NCBI GenBank assembly: GCA_037501455.1
Contig: CM074858.1
Span: 87,456,501-87,520,500, forward strand
Source of the DNA: Lantana camara
Lineage: Eukaryota; Streptophyta; Magnoliopsida; Lamiales; Verbenaceae
Direction of reading: 5' to 3'
Length of the DNA: 64,000 nucleotides
Positions within the stretch are counted from its first letter, which is position 1; each line of letters opens with the position of its first letter. A program made the translations under genes and the position numbers. The notes under the pieces were generated by a model that was not told the DNA's origin, made no database searches, and saw only the letters and a program-made list of their open reading frames with translations. Shown one piece after another: positions 20,791 through 32,965 of this stretch.

Positions 20791-23700
20791 TCATTGCTCG
20801 TTCGGAAACAATTCGGGATAGAACTTCTTCATTTTCTCTTCTGTTTCCCCTGTGGCTTCCTCCGTCTTATCACTTCGCCACAATACCTTTACCAAAGGGA
20901 ATCGTCTGTTTCGAAGTTCTTGAAATTTCCGATCCAGAATCTTAACTGGTTTCTGAACGAAAGTGAGATTCGGTTCAAGCTCAACCTCTTCAACCGGTAT
21001 GATCACTGAATCATCGGGGTAGTACTTCCGAAGTTGTGATACATGGAAGACATTGTGAATACCCGTTAAACTTGGAGGTAAATCCAATCTGTAGGCTGTA
21101 TCTCCGATTCTCTCCAAAATCTCATAAGGTCCCAAATATCGGGGATTCAGCTTTCCTCCCTTTCCAATTCGGGTGAATCCTTTATGAGGTGAAGCTTTCA
21201 GAAACACTCTATCCCCAACTTCAAATTCAAGATCTTTCCTTTGCTTATCTGCATAACTTTTCTGTCGATCTTGAGCTACTTTCATCCGTTGTCGAATAAT
21301 CTGAACTTTTTCGATAGCATCCTGAATAGCTTTGGAAGGTTTTTCTTTCTTCTTCCCTCGTTTCACACCTTCCTGTTTGCTCCACTTCCATTCTTCCAAA
21401 TCGAAAAACAACGGGGATCGGCACTTCCTTCCATAAAGAAACTCATACGGTGCCATTTCTATTGAAGCTTGATAACTGTTATTGTAGGCAAACTCAATCA
21501 GTGGTAATGGCTCATTCCATGAACTCGAGAAATCCAATTAATCTCTCAGATTGACCGTCAGTCTGTGGATGAAAAGCTGTACTGAATTGAAGCTTAGTCC
21601 CCAAACACTTCTGTAATTCTTGCCAAAACTTGGAAGTGAACCTCGGATCCCTGTCTGAAACAATGCTAACCGGCACTCCATGCAACCGAACAATTTCATC
21701 ACAATACTTCTTAGCCAACTTACCTATCTTATCCGACATCCGAACTGCAAGAAAATGGGCTGACTTGGTCAATCTGTCCACAACTACCCAAATTCCATCG
21801 AATCCACCCTTCACTCTGGGTAAACCAGATACAAAATCCATTGCTATCTGTTCCCATTTCCATTCTGGAATAGGTAGTGGCTGTAATAATCCTGACGGCT
21901 TCTGATGTTCAGCTTTCACTAATTGACAAGTCAGACACTGCTTCACATAATTCACCACATCTCTCTTCAACCCGTTCCACCAATAATACTGTTTCAAATC
22001 CCGATACATCTTGTTTCCACCAGGATGCACGGAATAAGCAGTTTTATGAGCTTCATCCATAATAACTCTTCTCAGTTCTGTTGGAACTACCACTCTGTTC
22101 TTGAACCGAAAGATTCCCATATCATCAAATCCAAACGGACATTCGGGGTCCAATCGAGCTTTCTCTATCAACTTCTGAATCTCAGTATCAGTTCTTTGCG
22201 CTTCAAATATCTTTTGCCTTAACCCTGGTCGTACTGAGATGTTACCAATACGAGCCTTTATCTTAACCAACTCCATTGGTTGTCTAATATTTACCTTCAA
22301 ATTAGATACACTAGCCTTCCTGCTCAATGCATCCGCGACCACGTTAGCCTTACCTGGGTGATACTTAATCACGCAATCATAATCCTCAAGGGTTTCCATC
22401 CATCGCCACTGCCTTCTATTCAAATCCTTTTGAGAAAACAAATACTGAAGGCTCTTATGGTCAGTAAAAATCTCAAAAGAAGTTCCATACAAATAATGTC
22501 TCCACTTCCCTAAGGCAAAAATCACCGCTGCAAGTTCAAGGTCATAAGTGGGATAATTTTTCTCATGCTCTTTCAATTTCCTAGAGGCATAAGTAATTAC
22601 TCTCTCATTCTACATTAAAACACAACCCAAACCTTCATGGGAAGCATCGGTATACACCACGAACCCTTCAATACCATCCGGAAGGCCTAATATCGGTGCA
22701 GAAGTTAACTTATCTTTCAAAAGCTGAAAACTAACTTCACACTTCTCATCCCATTTAAACTGAACCTCCTTCTTGGTTAATCGGGTCAATAGAGCCGCGA
22801 TCTTAGAGAAATCCTTAACAAATCTTCGATAATAACCAGCTAAACCCAAGAAGCTTCGAATCTCTGAGACATTCTTAGGACTCTGCCACTGAGAAACTGC
22901 CTCTACTTTCGAAGGATCTACTTCCAATCCTTTGCTCGAAATAATATGCCCCAAGAAGCTCACCCTGTCGATCCAGAACTCACATTTATTGAACTTTGCA
23001 TAAAGCTGATTATCCCTCAAAGTCTCCAACACCAACCTCAAATGACGAGCATGATCCTCTTCTGACCTTGAGTATACCAAAATATCATCAATGAAGATCA
23101 CAACAAACTTATCGAGATAAGGTCGGAAAATTCAATGCATCATATCCATAAAAGCTGCCGGCGCGTTAGTTAATCCAAATGGCATCAGCACGAACTCGTA
23201 ATGTCCATACCGGGTATTAAATCCTGTCTTAGGAATATCTTCCTCCTTGATCTTTAACTGATAATATCCCTGCCTTAAATCGAGCTTAGAATACACCCTT
23301 GACCCTTGTAACATATCAAATAAATCTTCTATATGAGGCAAAGGATATTTATTCTATACAGTCATCCGATTCAACTCCCGGTAATCAATACACATCCTCA
23401 AAGTTCCATCCTTTTTCTTAACAAATAGAACTGGTGCGCCCCACGGTGATGAACTCGGTCGAATATATCCATTCTTGAGAAGATCTTCCAACTGAACTTT
23501 TAACTCTTGTAACTCTGCCGGTGCCATCCGGTAAGGAGTCTTAGAATAAGGTTCAGATCCCGGATATAAGTCTATTACAAATTCAATCTCTCGATCCGGA
23601 GGTAGAGAACCCAAAACTTCTGGAAATACCTCAAGATATTCCTTCACCACTTCTGTCTCTTCAAGTTTCGCCTGATCTTTTGGCTTATTCAAGATATAGG

Positions 23701-25240
23701 CGATATATGCCATAGCTCCATTCCTTATCAACTTATGAGCTTCAGTGAACGACAAAAGAGGAGCAATCTTCGATTCCTTCTCCCCTGTCACTTCTTCTCC
23801 CAACTTCACCCTCTTGGTAAAACAATCAACCGTGGCGTGGTACCGAAATAACCAGTCCATTCCCAGAATAACCCCATATCTGTTCATCGGCATTACCACC
23901 AAATCTGCCTGATATTCTCTGCCTTCAAACCCAATCACACAATCTCTGACCACTTGATTTGTCTCAAGACTTCCACCCAACGGCGAACTCACCACATAAC
24001 AAGCATTCAAACACATAACAGGCAAACACAAAGTATCAACTAATTTGCAAGAAATAAAAGAATGAGTAGCGCCAGGGTCAAACAATGCATGTATGTTCGT
24101 GTTATGGATGCATATCGTACCTTCCACCATGGCATTGGGATTGGCTTCCACATCTTTCTCTTCACCCGCAAGGGCATACGCACGAGCCGGTATCATGGGC
24201 CTTTGAGCTCCCGGTTGATAGCCCGGAGTCTTATCTGGACAGGTGTTGGCCATATGTGCTGCCTTCCCGCATATTAGGCACTGATCCAACCTCCTTCTGC
24301 AAGTGTTGTAGGTGTGAGTAGGGCCTCCATAATATAAACATGGTGGTCTGTCATGTCGAGGATCAGAAGTAGCTGGAGGTACCTGTGGCTTTGGCGGTGC
24401 AGTTCCCGCAGCTCGAAACTTCTTGTTTTGGCCCTGGAGTGGCTGAGAGGGGGATACCATAGGCCTCTTCCCTTTTCCAAATCCGGATCCTTGCCCCATT
24501 TGCATTCGTGGAATGGGATCCTTTTTCTTATATTCCTCTTCCAGCACCAATGCTCTTTGTACAGTGTCAGCAAAAGACTCAAAATTGTGCCCTGCGTGCC
24601 CATGTCGAAGATCCTGTCTCAATCCAGCAATAAACTTCTTCCCCTTTCTCTTTTCATCCCGTGTGATGTGAGGTGCGTACTTCCCAAGTCTATTGAAAAG
24701 AGAGAGATACTGAGCCACCGTCCGAGTTCCCTGCCTTAAATCCATAAATTCTTGTTCCTTTCTCTCCCGAACCACCTCAGGCACAAAAGCCTCTCTGAAT
24801 TCCCTTACAAAGACTTCCCAATTCACCGCCTCCCTTTCTACTTCGAGCTTCTCTCTAGTACGTTCCCACCAATCATATGCTTCTCCATCCAGTTGAAAAA
24901 TAGCGAATTGAGCTTTCTCTTGAGAGGTAAATTGTCTAACATTGAAAATCCTCTCAATTCTAGTCAACCATCCCTCCGATATTGCATCATCAACCGAACC
25001 TAAAAACCTTGGAGGGTTATAGCTAAAAAACAACCCATGATGATCTCTCGAGTTATTTGGAGGAGGTGCTTGTTGCTCAGCTGGTGGTTGTATATGAGGA
25101 TCCTGAGCTCTTCTATATTCCACATAATTGTACACGGCTTCCATAAAATGTTCCATATTCATAGGCGGCTGTGGAGGATTAGGAGAACGCTCTCTATCAT
25201 GACGTCCCGGAGACCTCTCCCGATGTCTTCTAGGAGGCAT
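20791..25240 (-). pseudogene. Tekay-2 gag-pol polyprotein with three stops and a deletion
   Basis: It starts at the ATG at 25240 ([15 protein letters not shown]). Gag follows ([45 protein letters not shown]), then knuckles [14 protein letters not shown] (the second Cys is Tyr) and [14 protein letters not shown]. Then come protease [16 protein letters not shown] with [17 protein letters not shown] FIDD, RNase H ([32 protein letters not shown]), integrase ([61 protein letters not shown]) and a chromodomain ([20 protein letters not shown]) ending FPNEQ. Stops lie at 23354 (AAG to TAG), 23132 (CGA to TGA) and 22610 (CAG to TAG). A net loss of 35 bp near 21537 removes [16 protein letters not shown] residues and shifts the frame. 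Confidence 0.92.
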
Positions 25241-25436
25241 CCTATCCAATCAAACACTAACATGCATGCCAGATTTAGTTCATGCGTGGCAATGCAATAA
25301 ATTCATTCAATTATAGAATCACGAATCAAGGCATACTATCATATAAAATGCAATCACTTCACATTAACAATTAATTCTTAAAGTCGAACGACCTAACTGA
25401 CCCAACACGACACTAGAGCCCTGGTTTTGCAACCCT

Positions 25437-25450
25437 GGCCTCTGATACCA
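25437..25450 (-). other. Tekay-2 primer binding site (tRNA-iMet)
   Basis: The minus strand reads TGGTATCAGAGGCC. It matches initiator tRNA-Met over TGGTATCAGAG, with one base different from the copies in Tekay-1 and Tekay-3 (GAGGCC against GAGCC). Eight bases separate it from the LTR at 25459. Confidence 0.9.
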
Positions 25451-25458
25451 CTCAAGGA

Positions 25459-28387
25459 TGTAACGCCCGAGCGTGAGACGTCACATCCCCCACACTATGA
25501 CCCGACCCGTATATGAAATGGATTTCCACACACGTGCCAAATCATAGCGAACGGGGACATACACACTCGCTAAGCCAGGCGGGACTAACCTACCACTTAA
25601 ACCCCAACAACAACAATCAGAGTAACAAAAATAGCGGAAGCAGTAATTCATATTCCATATATTGAGCTATATTCTCTAGGTACCAACATTTAAGTTCAAG
25701 TAAGCTCAGTAATTTTAATACAAACATGTACACTCGGAATACATATACAATATCCAAAAAGATCATAAAATGTAAGTGTATGAGTGTAAAGAAAGAAAGG
25801 CTAGACACTATGCAAGACTCTCTCAGACTTGTATCCCGCCTAGCATCCCTTCCTGCAAAAAGAACTAAAACAACTCCGAGCTTAGTCTTAGATAGACTGG
25901 TGGGTATAAAATAGGCATAATATCATAATATGGCGGAATTTAAACACATACATGCAAGCTATAATCCTTATTCGAGGTTTAGAAGCATTTGTCCCAAGTG
26001 GGAAATAAAATACAACGAATAGGGTTATAACAATTCATTTCATTCATTAGGTTCATTGTGGCCCGGCGAGAGGGCATGCATTATCTCCAACCACCACCTC
26101 GTGTAATTCATTATTCATTCGTTCATACATTTCATTCTTTCGTGCACATACATTCGATCATTCACTCGATCATTCATATACTCCTTCTTCCTCCGGGTAA
26201 GGGACGGGTTTGCAAGACCCGAACCCTCATTCATTGGTGCTAGAGGGGTACATGAATCCCCAAAAGCTCGGTTCCCCTTCTTTCACTAATCTCCTAGTGA
26301 AGTCTAGGTTACCGTAATTGGTGGAACTAGTATATAAGGATTCACGTCAGCCCAAGCTTCCCTGGTTCACCAAATACACTAAGTCCCGGGCCCCCATTCA
26401 TTGCGAACATTCATTTCTCGCCAAAACTTTTGGTAGGATATTCATAATAAAGGCTTTACATTAAAACATTGACCCTTAAAAGACTTTATATAAATATAGT
26501 ATACTTTGGCTAAAACTTTTCACGTTAGGGTTGATAGGGTCATATTGTTAACTAATAGAAGAAAAACCCACCTGGTAGACAAAAGAACCCGACCAAGACC
26601 TCACTGCTCAACCTCGTCTCCCACTGGATCAATATCTATGTGGCGAAGGTATTGTGAGACTCAAATATGACCACACATTTGACACTCGGCAATGAAATGA
26701 CATGCTATGGAATGCTTGAAACATAAGACCATGTCCAATTATGGTCATGAAAGCCATAGAATTCCATTAAACACGTAATTCACCAAGTTTCGTTCAATAT
26801 ACGATAACTCGTATCCATTCATGTTCATAACTTTCATACTTTCATACTTGCATTCATAAGGTTATCAGGATCATATATCAATCATAAATCAAAGCTTTAA
26901 TAGATCCACATTGCATACAATTCACGGATACGAATAATAATCATAATACAAGCAAGAAAAGAGGTTCCCCAAAGCTGCCAATTTGAATGACACGGCCGTG
27001 TTGGATTTTCAAAGGAATTGGACACGGCCGTGTCCGAGGTTTAAAAATGAAAATTTCCAAGTCGAGGGCTTGACACGGCCGTGTTGAGTTTTCAAAGCAT
27101 TTGGACACGGCCGTGGCCGATTTTCTGAAAATAATTTTCCAAAGTCGAGAGCCCAACACGGCCGTGTCCGTTTTCAGTTCAAAGCTGACATGGCCGTGTC
27201 AGCTCATCGTTTTGAAAGAGAAAACAGAGCAGAAGCTCTGTTTCTGCGAGGGAAAAGCTTTGAGGAGCAGGGCAGCAACAAGGAAGCTCTTATATCCCAT
27301 CTAGACATATATCCAAGCCATAAAACTCAAGTAAATCATGTAATTCATTCATTTTTACAAGAATTCATGCACCAGGTGAACAAAATCATCATCAATCCTC
27401 ATGATCTTCAAGCATGGAGCTTCAAGCTCCTTCAATGGCATATCATACAATGATCAACCAACATGAGATTCAAACATATAGAAATGGTAAGGAAGCTTCA
27501 AACATCATCTTTCATGCATCAATTCTCAACTCAAACCAAGAGAATCCATTGTTCAAGATTAAACCCCAATTCATGCTCATATTCAAAACAACATGAATCC
27601 TTCACTCATGCCAAGCTATTCATAGATGAAAAGATAGAGAAAAAGATGGAGATTACAATTCATCAATTACCTTGGAGAAAGATGAAGAAGTGGTAACTCT
27701 TGAGCTCAAGGTTTGGAGGTTCAATAATTAAGGGTTTTCTCGGAGCTTCTTGTGGAGATGATGATGATGATCGATAAAATGGAAACAAGAAGAAGGAATG
27801 GGAGAATGCTGATATTTAGAGTCATCTGGGTAGGATACGGGTCGATCCAAGTCCGGTTCGTTTAAGTAAATGGTTCAAACAAGTTATAAAGTCGAGGCCA
27901 TGGAAAGGTTCGTTGTCGAAGGTTCAAATGATATCAAAAAAGTATAAGGTCAAGTTTAAAGGATAGGTATCGTCGAAACAAGTTCAACGCCATTTACGGA
28001 TCTCAGTTTCGAGGTTCGGAGCTCAAGATATCGCGAAAACCGTTCAGGGTTGCCTATTATTCAAATAGGTCCCTAAACTTTCCAAAAATGGCAATTAAGC
28101 CCAAACTCAATTTCCAATTGAGTCCAAAACATTCAAATAAGTTGCAATCAAGCCCACGGCACTCACATATAACACGAAAGATTTCAATTAACACCAAATT
28201 CAAGAAATTCACATTCTCACGATTCCGTTCATATATTCTAATCTCACATTGGAATTCATATGAAATTTAAACAAATAATTCAATTTATAAACGAGTTTAA
28301 CCAATTAATCAAAGTATAAAATCATATAATTAAATGTAAATGTGCACGTAACACTTACCTGCACGTGTGAAAACACAGGGCGTTACA
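25459..28387 (-). repeat. Tekay-2 5' LTR
   Basis: On the plus strand it begins TGTAACGCCCGAGCGTGAG and ends ACAGGGCGTTACA. It is near-identical along its length to 17831-20756. Sites differ mostly by C/T or G/A changes. It carries the same palindrome array and TATA-like motif. The right end meets the duplicated CAGAA and the remaining part of the Tekay-1 LTR. Confidence 0.95.
26989..27200. repeat. Array of six 14-bp palindromes, 83-bp period
   Basis: Same layout as in the partner LTR: 212 bp in all, first site at 26989, last at 27187. The fourth site here reads GACACGGCCGTGGC and the last GACATGGCCGTGTC. The spacing is unchanged although single bases within sites vary. Confidence 0.85.
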
Positions 28388-28544
28388 CAGAAACCCTAAT
28401 TCCGAGTAGGTCCTTAATCTTCAATTAAATGGACTTTCGAGTAGAGCATGCGACGTCACTTATTTGCATTTAAAACAATTTAATTACGTAATAAAACTCA
28501 CTCGTAATGTCATACTTAGATTGCCAAAAAGACGGGGTGTCACA
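28388..28544 (-). repeat. Tekay-1 5' LTR, outer (U3-side) part
   Basis: It begins with the duplicated CAGAA and ends GACGGGGTGTCACA at 28544, i.e. TGTGACACCCCGTC on the minus strand, a typical LTR start. It has no similarity to Tekay-2. Joined to 17072-17830 it restores a complete TG...CA LTR. The bases after it (28545 on) are the flank of Tekay-1. Confidence 0.8.
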
Positions 28545-28610
28545 CAAGTGGTTCAAGGGCTCTTTCTTGAAGGCAATGACCCGGGCTGAATCCTCGAATC
28601 CCTCTGGCCA
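28545..28610 (-). other. Possible exon remnant (22 codons) next to Tekay-1
   Basis: On the minus strand a frame of 22 codons without stops reads WPEGFEDSARV followed by IAFKKEPLNHL. It is preceded by a long T run (28629-28647 on the complement) and ACACATTTCAAG, which looks like a polypyrimidine tract plus 3' splice site. The base composition is more balanced than in the AT-rich neighbourhood. I do not recognise the protein. It could be an exon that Tekay-1 interrupted; a second frame is also open here, so the evidence is weak. Confidence 0.3.
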
Positions 28611-29179
28611 CTTGAAATGTGTGTGTTTAAAAAAAAAAAAAAAAAACTGATTTTATGAGTAAACTTACCATTGTACGCTTAACTCAATTTTTAAGAAATA
28701 AAAAAATAATAAAAGTTTATTTATTTGTAAAATATTTAAATTTAATTTAATTTTTAAATTTACTCCGATATTGAATTAAAAGTTTGAATAAATTTTTTTT
28801 TGTTTCTTAAAAATTTTAAATTGAAAGCTATAAAGATCAATTCATTCTTCATAAACTTAAACTCTAATAGAATTTGGTCATCTTAATTTTTGAGTTTTGT
28901 TAGAATAGAGTATATAATATTTTTATCTAAACAAAATATGAATTGAAATTTTGCAATCTCATACAAGAGCGACTGCCACGTTGTATTAAGTGGGGTCATT
29001 TGACCTCACTTAAAAAAATTAGCATATATATATTATTTTTTTATTTATAATTTTAAAAATAAATTTTTTGATCCCACATAAAAAAATAAAAAATTATATT
29101 AACCCCTTAAATTTTAAAATTGTGCATAAAATTTAGAAAAGTCCATGACCCAAAAATAAATATAAAAACCTATTTAATG
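28611..29179. other. AT-rich flank of the LINE insertion
   Basis: No gene seen. It contains an A19-type homopolymer (about 28629-28647) and long A/T-rich runs. Bases about 29070-29179 resemble 58085-58185 on the other side of the LINE (shared TTATATT.ACCCCTTAAATTTT and CCTAAAAATAAA-like blocks), so two copies of a small repeat lay next to each other before the LINE arrived. GGGGTCATTTGACCTCACTT at 28993 is a small inverted repeat. Confidence 0.5.
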
Positions 29180-29194
29180 ATGCCTTGAATATTA
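29180..29194. repeat. LINE target site duplication, left copy
   Basis: ATGCCTTGAATATTA, 15 bp, identical to 58029-58043. Length variable and long, as expected for target-primed reverse transcription by L1-type LINEs. It sits directly beside the poly-T (minus-strand poly-A) end of the LINE. Confidence 0.9.
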
Positions 29195-29611
29195 TTTGTT
29201 TTTTTATGGTTAAACAGAAGCCTAGACCGGGGCGAACAAAAGAAAAGAAAACATCGACAAAGGATCTCCGGAGGGGAGTCCCGAACCAGATATTCGACAT
29301 CAATAGTATGGCCCATCTTAGCCAACATGTAGGCGCTACTATTCTTCTCTTTGAAAATATGATAAATCTTAGCTTCCCAAGGCATCCGAAGAAATTTCTG
29401 ACAGTCGACAATGATGTTTTTCCATGAATGATCCTCAATATCTTCCCAAGTCACCCAGTACAGTACAATATCGGAGTCCACTTTCACCTCAATTCTTGGG
29501 TACCGTCTTTCCCATGCGATCTCCAAACCCTTACGAAGACCAATGAGTTCGCTATGTCGATCGAGACACTACCCAATTTCATGGAGAAGCCCGTCACCCA
29601 TTCACCGTTCG
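29195..29611 (-). pseudogene. LINE RNase H domain, C-terminal part, and 3' end
   Basis: The minus strand reads NGEWVTGFSMKLGS near 29600, then after a frameshift ELIGLRKGLEIAWERRYPRI, VKVDSDIVLYWV (with the Asp of the catalytic set) and IYHIFKEKNSSAYMLAKMGH. This is the RVT_3 type RNase H that ends plant L1 ORF2 proteins; in the last motif the usual N.ADxLAK Asp is Tyr. The open stretch ends in the 3' untranslated tail. The N-terminal part of the same domain (GWIKLILDGSFFEHTKQA) lies at 46326-46430, beyond the inserted F1 LTR. Confidence 0.85.
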
Positions 29612-30024
29612 TGTAACAGCCCTAAATAGGGCCTAGTTGGAATTGGTAAACTTTGAAAGAAAGTGAAAGCGTTTATAGACTTTGATCCATCAAATGTTCT
29701 TCATGCATCACATTTCTATGTGTTTCAACTTGTTCTTATGTGCTATTGTGTAACTTTGGGAGAGATCTCATTTAAAGCCCCAGATTACTATTCATTTCTC
29801 GAGCGTTCATTTCCTCAATAGAATCCTACAAACTAAAATTTTTATCTCTTGACTACCATAACTCACATCTCTTGCCCTAAAATCATTTTCGAAAATTTTA
29901 GATCGAAACTTAAGATTTTATCCCCATGTCACTGTTTATCCACTAAGCCATATCCTCTTATCTCATTCATAGAACCTTAGAGGCATGAAACTTATATTTT
30001 TCTATTGCTTACATATGCTTTCTA

Positions 30025-32965
30025 TGTAACGCCCGAGTGCGAGATGTCACATCCCTCGCACCATGACCCAACCCGTAAATGAAATGGATTTCCATACACG
30101 TGCCAAATCATAGCGTACGGGGACATACACACTCGCTAAGCCAGGCGGGACTAGCCTATAACTTAAACCCCAACAACAACAACCACAACAACAAAAGTAA
30201 CAGAACAGCGGAAGCAATAATTCATATTCCATATATCGAGCTATATGCTCTAGGTACCAACATTTATGTTCAAGTAAGATCAATACCAATACCAAATACA
30301 TGTACGCTCGAATTCATATACGATATCCAAAAAGATCATAAAGTGAGCATATGAGTGCAAAGGAAAGAAATGCTAAACACTATGCAAGACTCTCCCAGAC
30401 TTGTATCCCGCCTAGCATCCCTTCCTGCAAAAAGAACTAAAACAACTCCGGGTTCAGTCTTAGACAGACTGGTGGGTATAAAAACAGGCTTAATATCATA
30501 ATATGGCGGAATTTAAACACATACATGCAAGTTATAATCCTTATTCAAGGTTTTAGAACAATTTTCCCCAAGCGGGAAGTAAAATACAACGAATAGGATT
30601 ATAACAGTTCATTTCATTCATTAGGTCTTTTGTGGCCCGGCGAGGGGGCGTGCATTATCTCCAACCACCACCTCGTGTAACTCATTAATCATTCATTTAT
30701 TCATTCATTCATACATTACATTCTTTCGTGCACATTCATTCGATCATTCATATACTCCTTCTTCCTCCGGTTAGGGAACGGGTTTTCAAGGCCCGAACCC
30801 TCATTCATTGGTGCTAGAGGGGTACATGAATCCCCAAAAGCTCGGTTCCCCTTCTTTCACTAATCTCCTAGTGAAGTCTAGGTTATCGTAATTGATGGAA
30901 CTAGTATATATGGATTCCCATCAGCCCAAGCTTCCCCGGTTCACCAAATACACTAAGTCCCGGGCCCCCATTCATTGTGAACATTCAATTCTCGCCAAAA
31001 CTTTTGGTAGGATTTGTAAACTAAAGGCTTTACGTTAAAAACATTGATTCGTTGAAACTCGATATATATATTTATATAGTTTTGGCCAAAATCTTGCACA
31101 TTAGGTGTTTTGGGTCATATCTTTAACTAATAGAAGAAAAACCCAACTGGTAGACAAAAGAACCTGACAAAACCTCACTGCTCGACCTCGTCTCCTACTG
31201 GATCAATATCTGTGTGACAAAGGTAGTGTGAGACACAATTATGACCACATTTGACGCTCGGCTATGCAATAACATGCTATGGAATGCTTGAAACGTAATA
31301 ACGTATCCAAATATGATCATGAATGTCATGGAATTCAATTAAACATATAATTCACCAAGTTTCGTTCAATATACGATAAAATCGTATTCATTCACGTTCA
31401 TAGCGTTCATAGCTTTCATTCTTGCATTCATGTAACTCTTGAGGTCATATATCAATCATAAAACATAGCTTTAATAGATTCACGTTGCATATAATTCACG
31501 GATACGAACCATAAATGCAATACAAGCAATAAAAGAGCTCCCCCAAAGCTGCCAATTCAAACGACACGGCCGTGTTGAAATTTCAAAGGAATTGGACACG
31601 GCCGTGTCCGAGGTTAAAAAAATAAAATTCCCAAGTCGAGAGCTTGACACGGCCGTGTTGAGTTTTCAAAGTATTTGGACACGGCCGTGTCCGATTTTCT
31701 GAAAATATTTTTCCCAAGGCGAACGCCCAACACGGCCGTGTCCATTTTCTGTTCAAAGCTGACACGACCGTGTCAGCTCGTCGTTTTGAAAGAGAAAACA
31801 GAGCAGAAGCTCTGTTTCTGCGAGGGAAAAGCTTTGAGGAGCAGGGCAGCAACAAGGAAGCTCTTATTTTGCACTTAGACATATATCCAAGCCATAAAAC
31901 TCATGCAAATTATATAACTCATTCATATTTACAAGAATTCATGCTTAAAGTTGGCAAAAGATCATCCAAATTCCAAGCTTTCAACCATGGAAGCTTCAAG
32001 CTTCTTCAATGGCAATTCATACAATCATCAACTAACATGGAATTCAAGGATATAGAAATGATAAGGAAGCTTCAAGAAACAATTTCCATGCCTCAAATCT
32101 CACTTTAAACCATGAAATCCAATGATCAAGAAACAAACCCCAAATAAACTATACATGCCCTTATTCAAACACATGATTCCCCAACTTCTATCATGCTTCA
32201 CTTAGATGAAAATATAGAGGAGAAGATGGAGATTATAAATCACCAATTACCTTGGAAGAAGTTGGAGGATTGATAACTCTTGAGCTCAAAGTTTGGAAAT
32301 TCAACAATTGAGGGTTTTTGGGGTTTCTCTTCTCTTCTTGTGGAGATGATGGTCGATATGTGTGGATGCATGAGGAAGCAAATGCTGATATTTAGAGGAG
32401 AAATGGGTAGGATACGGGTCAATCCAAGTCCGGTTTGTTTCAAGAAAAGGGTTCAAAACAAATTATAATGTCGAGGCTATGGAAAGGTTCGTTATCGAAG
32501 GCTCAAACGGTATCAAAAAGGTATAAGGTCAAGTTTAAGGAATAGGTATTGTCGAAATAAGTTCAACGCCGAAGACGGATCTCGATTTCGAGGTCCGGAG
32601 CTCAAGGTATCGTGAAAACCGTTCAGGGTTGCCTATTATTCAAATAGGTCCCTAAACTTTCAAAAAGTGGCAATTAAGCCCAAACTCAATTTCCAATTGA
32701 GTCCAAAACATTCAAATAAGTTACAATTAAACCCTCGGATCACACGAAACACGTAATTTCATTCAATTACCACCAAATTCACGAAATCAACATTTCCACA
32801 AATTCATTCATATATTCATATCTCACATTGGAATTCATATAAAATTTAAACAAATAATTCAAGTTATAAACGAATTCAATTAATAAATCAAATTATAACT
32901 CATATAATTAAATGTAAATGCGCACATAACACTTACTTGCACGTGTGAAAACACAGGGCGTTACA
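30025..32965 (-). repeat. Tekay-3 3' LTR
   Basis: On the plus strand it starts TGTAACGCCCGAGTGCGAG and ends AGGGCGTTACA, next to the PPT. It has the same internal layout as the Tekay-2 LTRs, including the palindrome array at 31563-31774 and the TATA-like CTCTAAATATCAGC on the minus strand near 32385-32397. The first 63 bases differ from the partner LTR at several C/T and G/A positions, more than further inside. Confidence 0.95.
31563..31774. repeat. Array of six 14-bp palindromes, 83-bp period
   Basis: Sites start at 31563, 31595, 31646, 31678, 31729 and 31761. The offsets 0, 32, 83, 115, 166, 198 equal those in Tekay-2 exactly, although the sequence between the sites has diverged. Confidence 0.85.

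Larger units (their letters stand above)
17831..28387 (-). mobile_element. Tekay-2: full-length Tekay/Del chromovirus (10.56 kb)
   Basis: Two LTRs of 2926 and 2929 bp (17831-20756, 25459-28387) flank a 4.7-kb internal region with PPT, gag-pol pseudogene and PBS, all on the minus strand. Five-base target duplications CAGAA flank it at 17826-17830 and 28388-28392. The two LTRs differ by scattered substitutions only, many of them transitions, which suggests a fairly recent insertion. The target is the 5' LTR of Tekay-1. The polyprotein carries three stop codons and a deletion, so the copy is not autonomous, but LTRs, PBS and PPT look usable in trans. Confidence 0.95.
12446..28544 (-). mobile_element. 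Tekay-1: old Tekay/Del chromovirus, truncated and split
   Basis: Minus-strand order: 5' LTR (28544-28388 and 17830-17072), PBS, gag, protease, RT, RNase H, integrase and chromodomain. The protein ends abruptly at 12446 where another LTR element entered, so the 3' end and second LTR are missing from the window. Tekay-2 (17831-28387) sits in its 5' LTR. Rejoining the two LTR parts around the CAGAA duplication gives an LTR of about 911 bp with termini TGTGACACCCC...GGGGCGCTACA. The internal protein is diverged from Tekay-2/3 and has more stops and frameshifts, consistent with greater age. Confidence 0.85.

Noticed and set aside
31583..32108. Recurrent frames of 67-112 codons inside Tekay LTRs on both strands
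   Set aside because: The same frames recur in all four LTRs because the LTRs are copies; they cross the palindrome array and have no conserved protein features.
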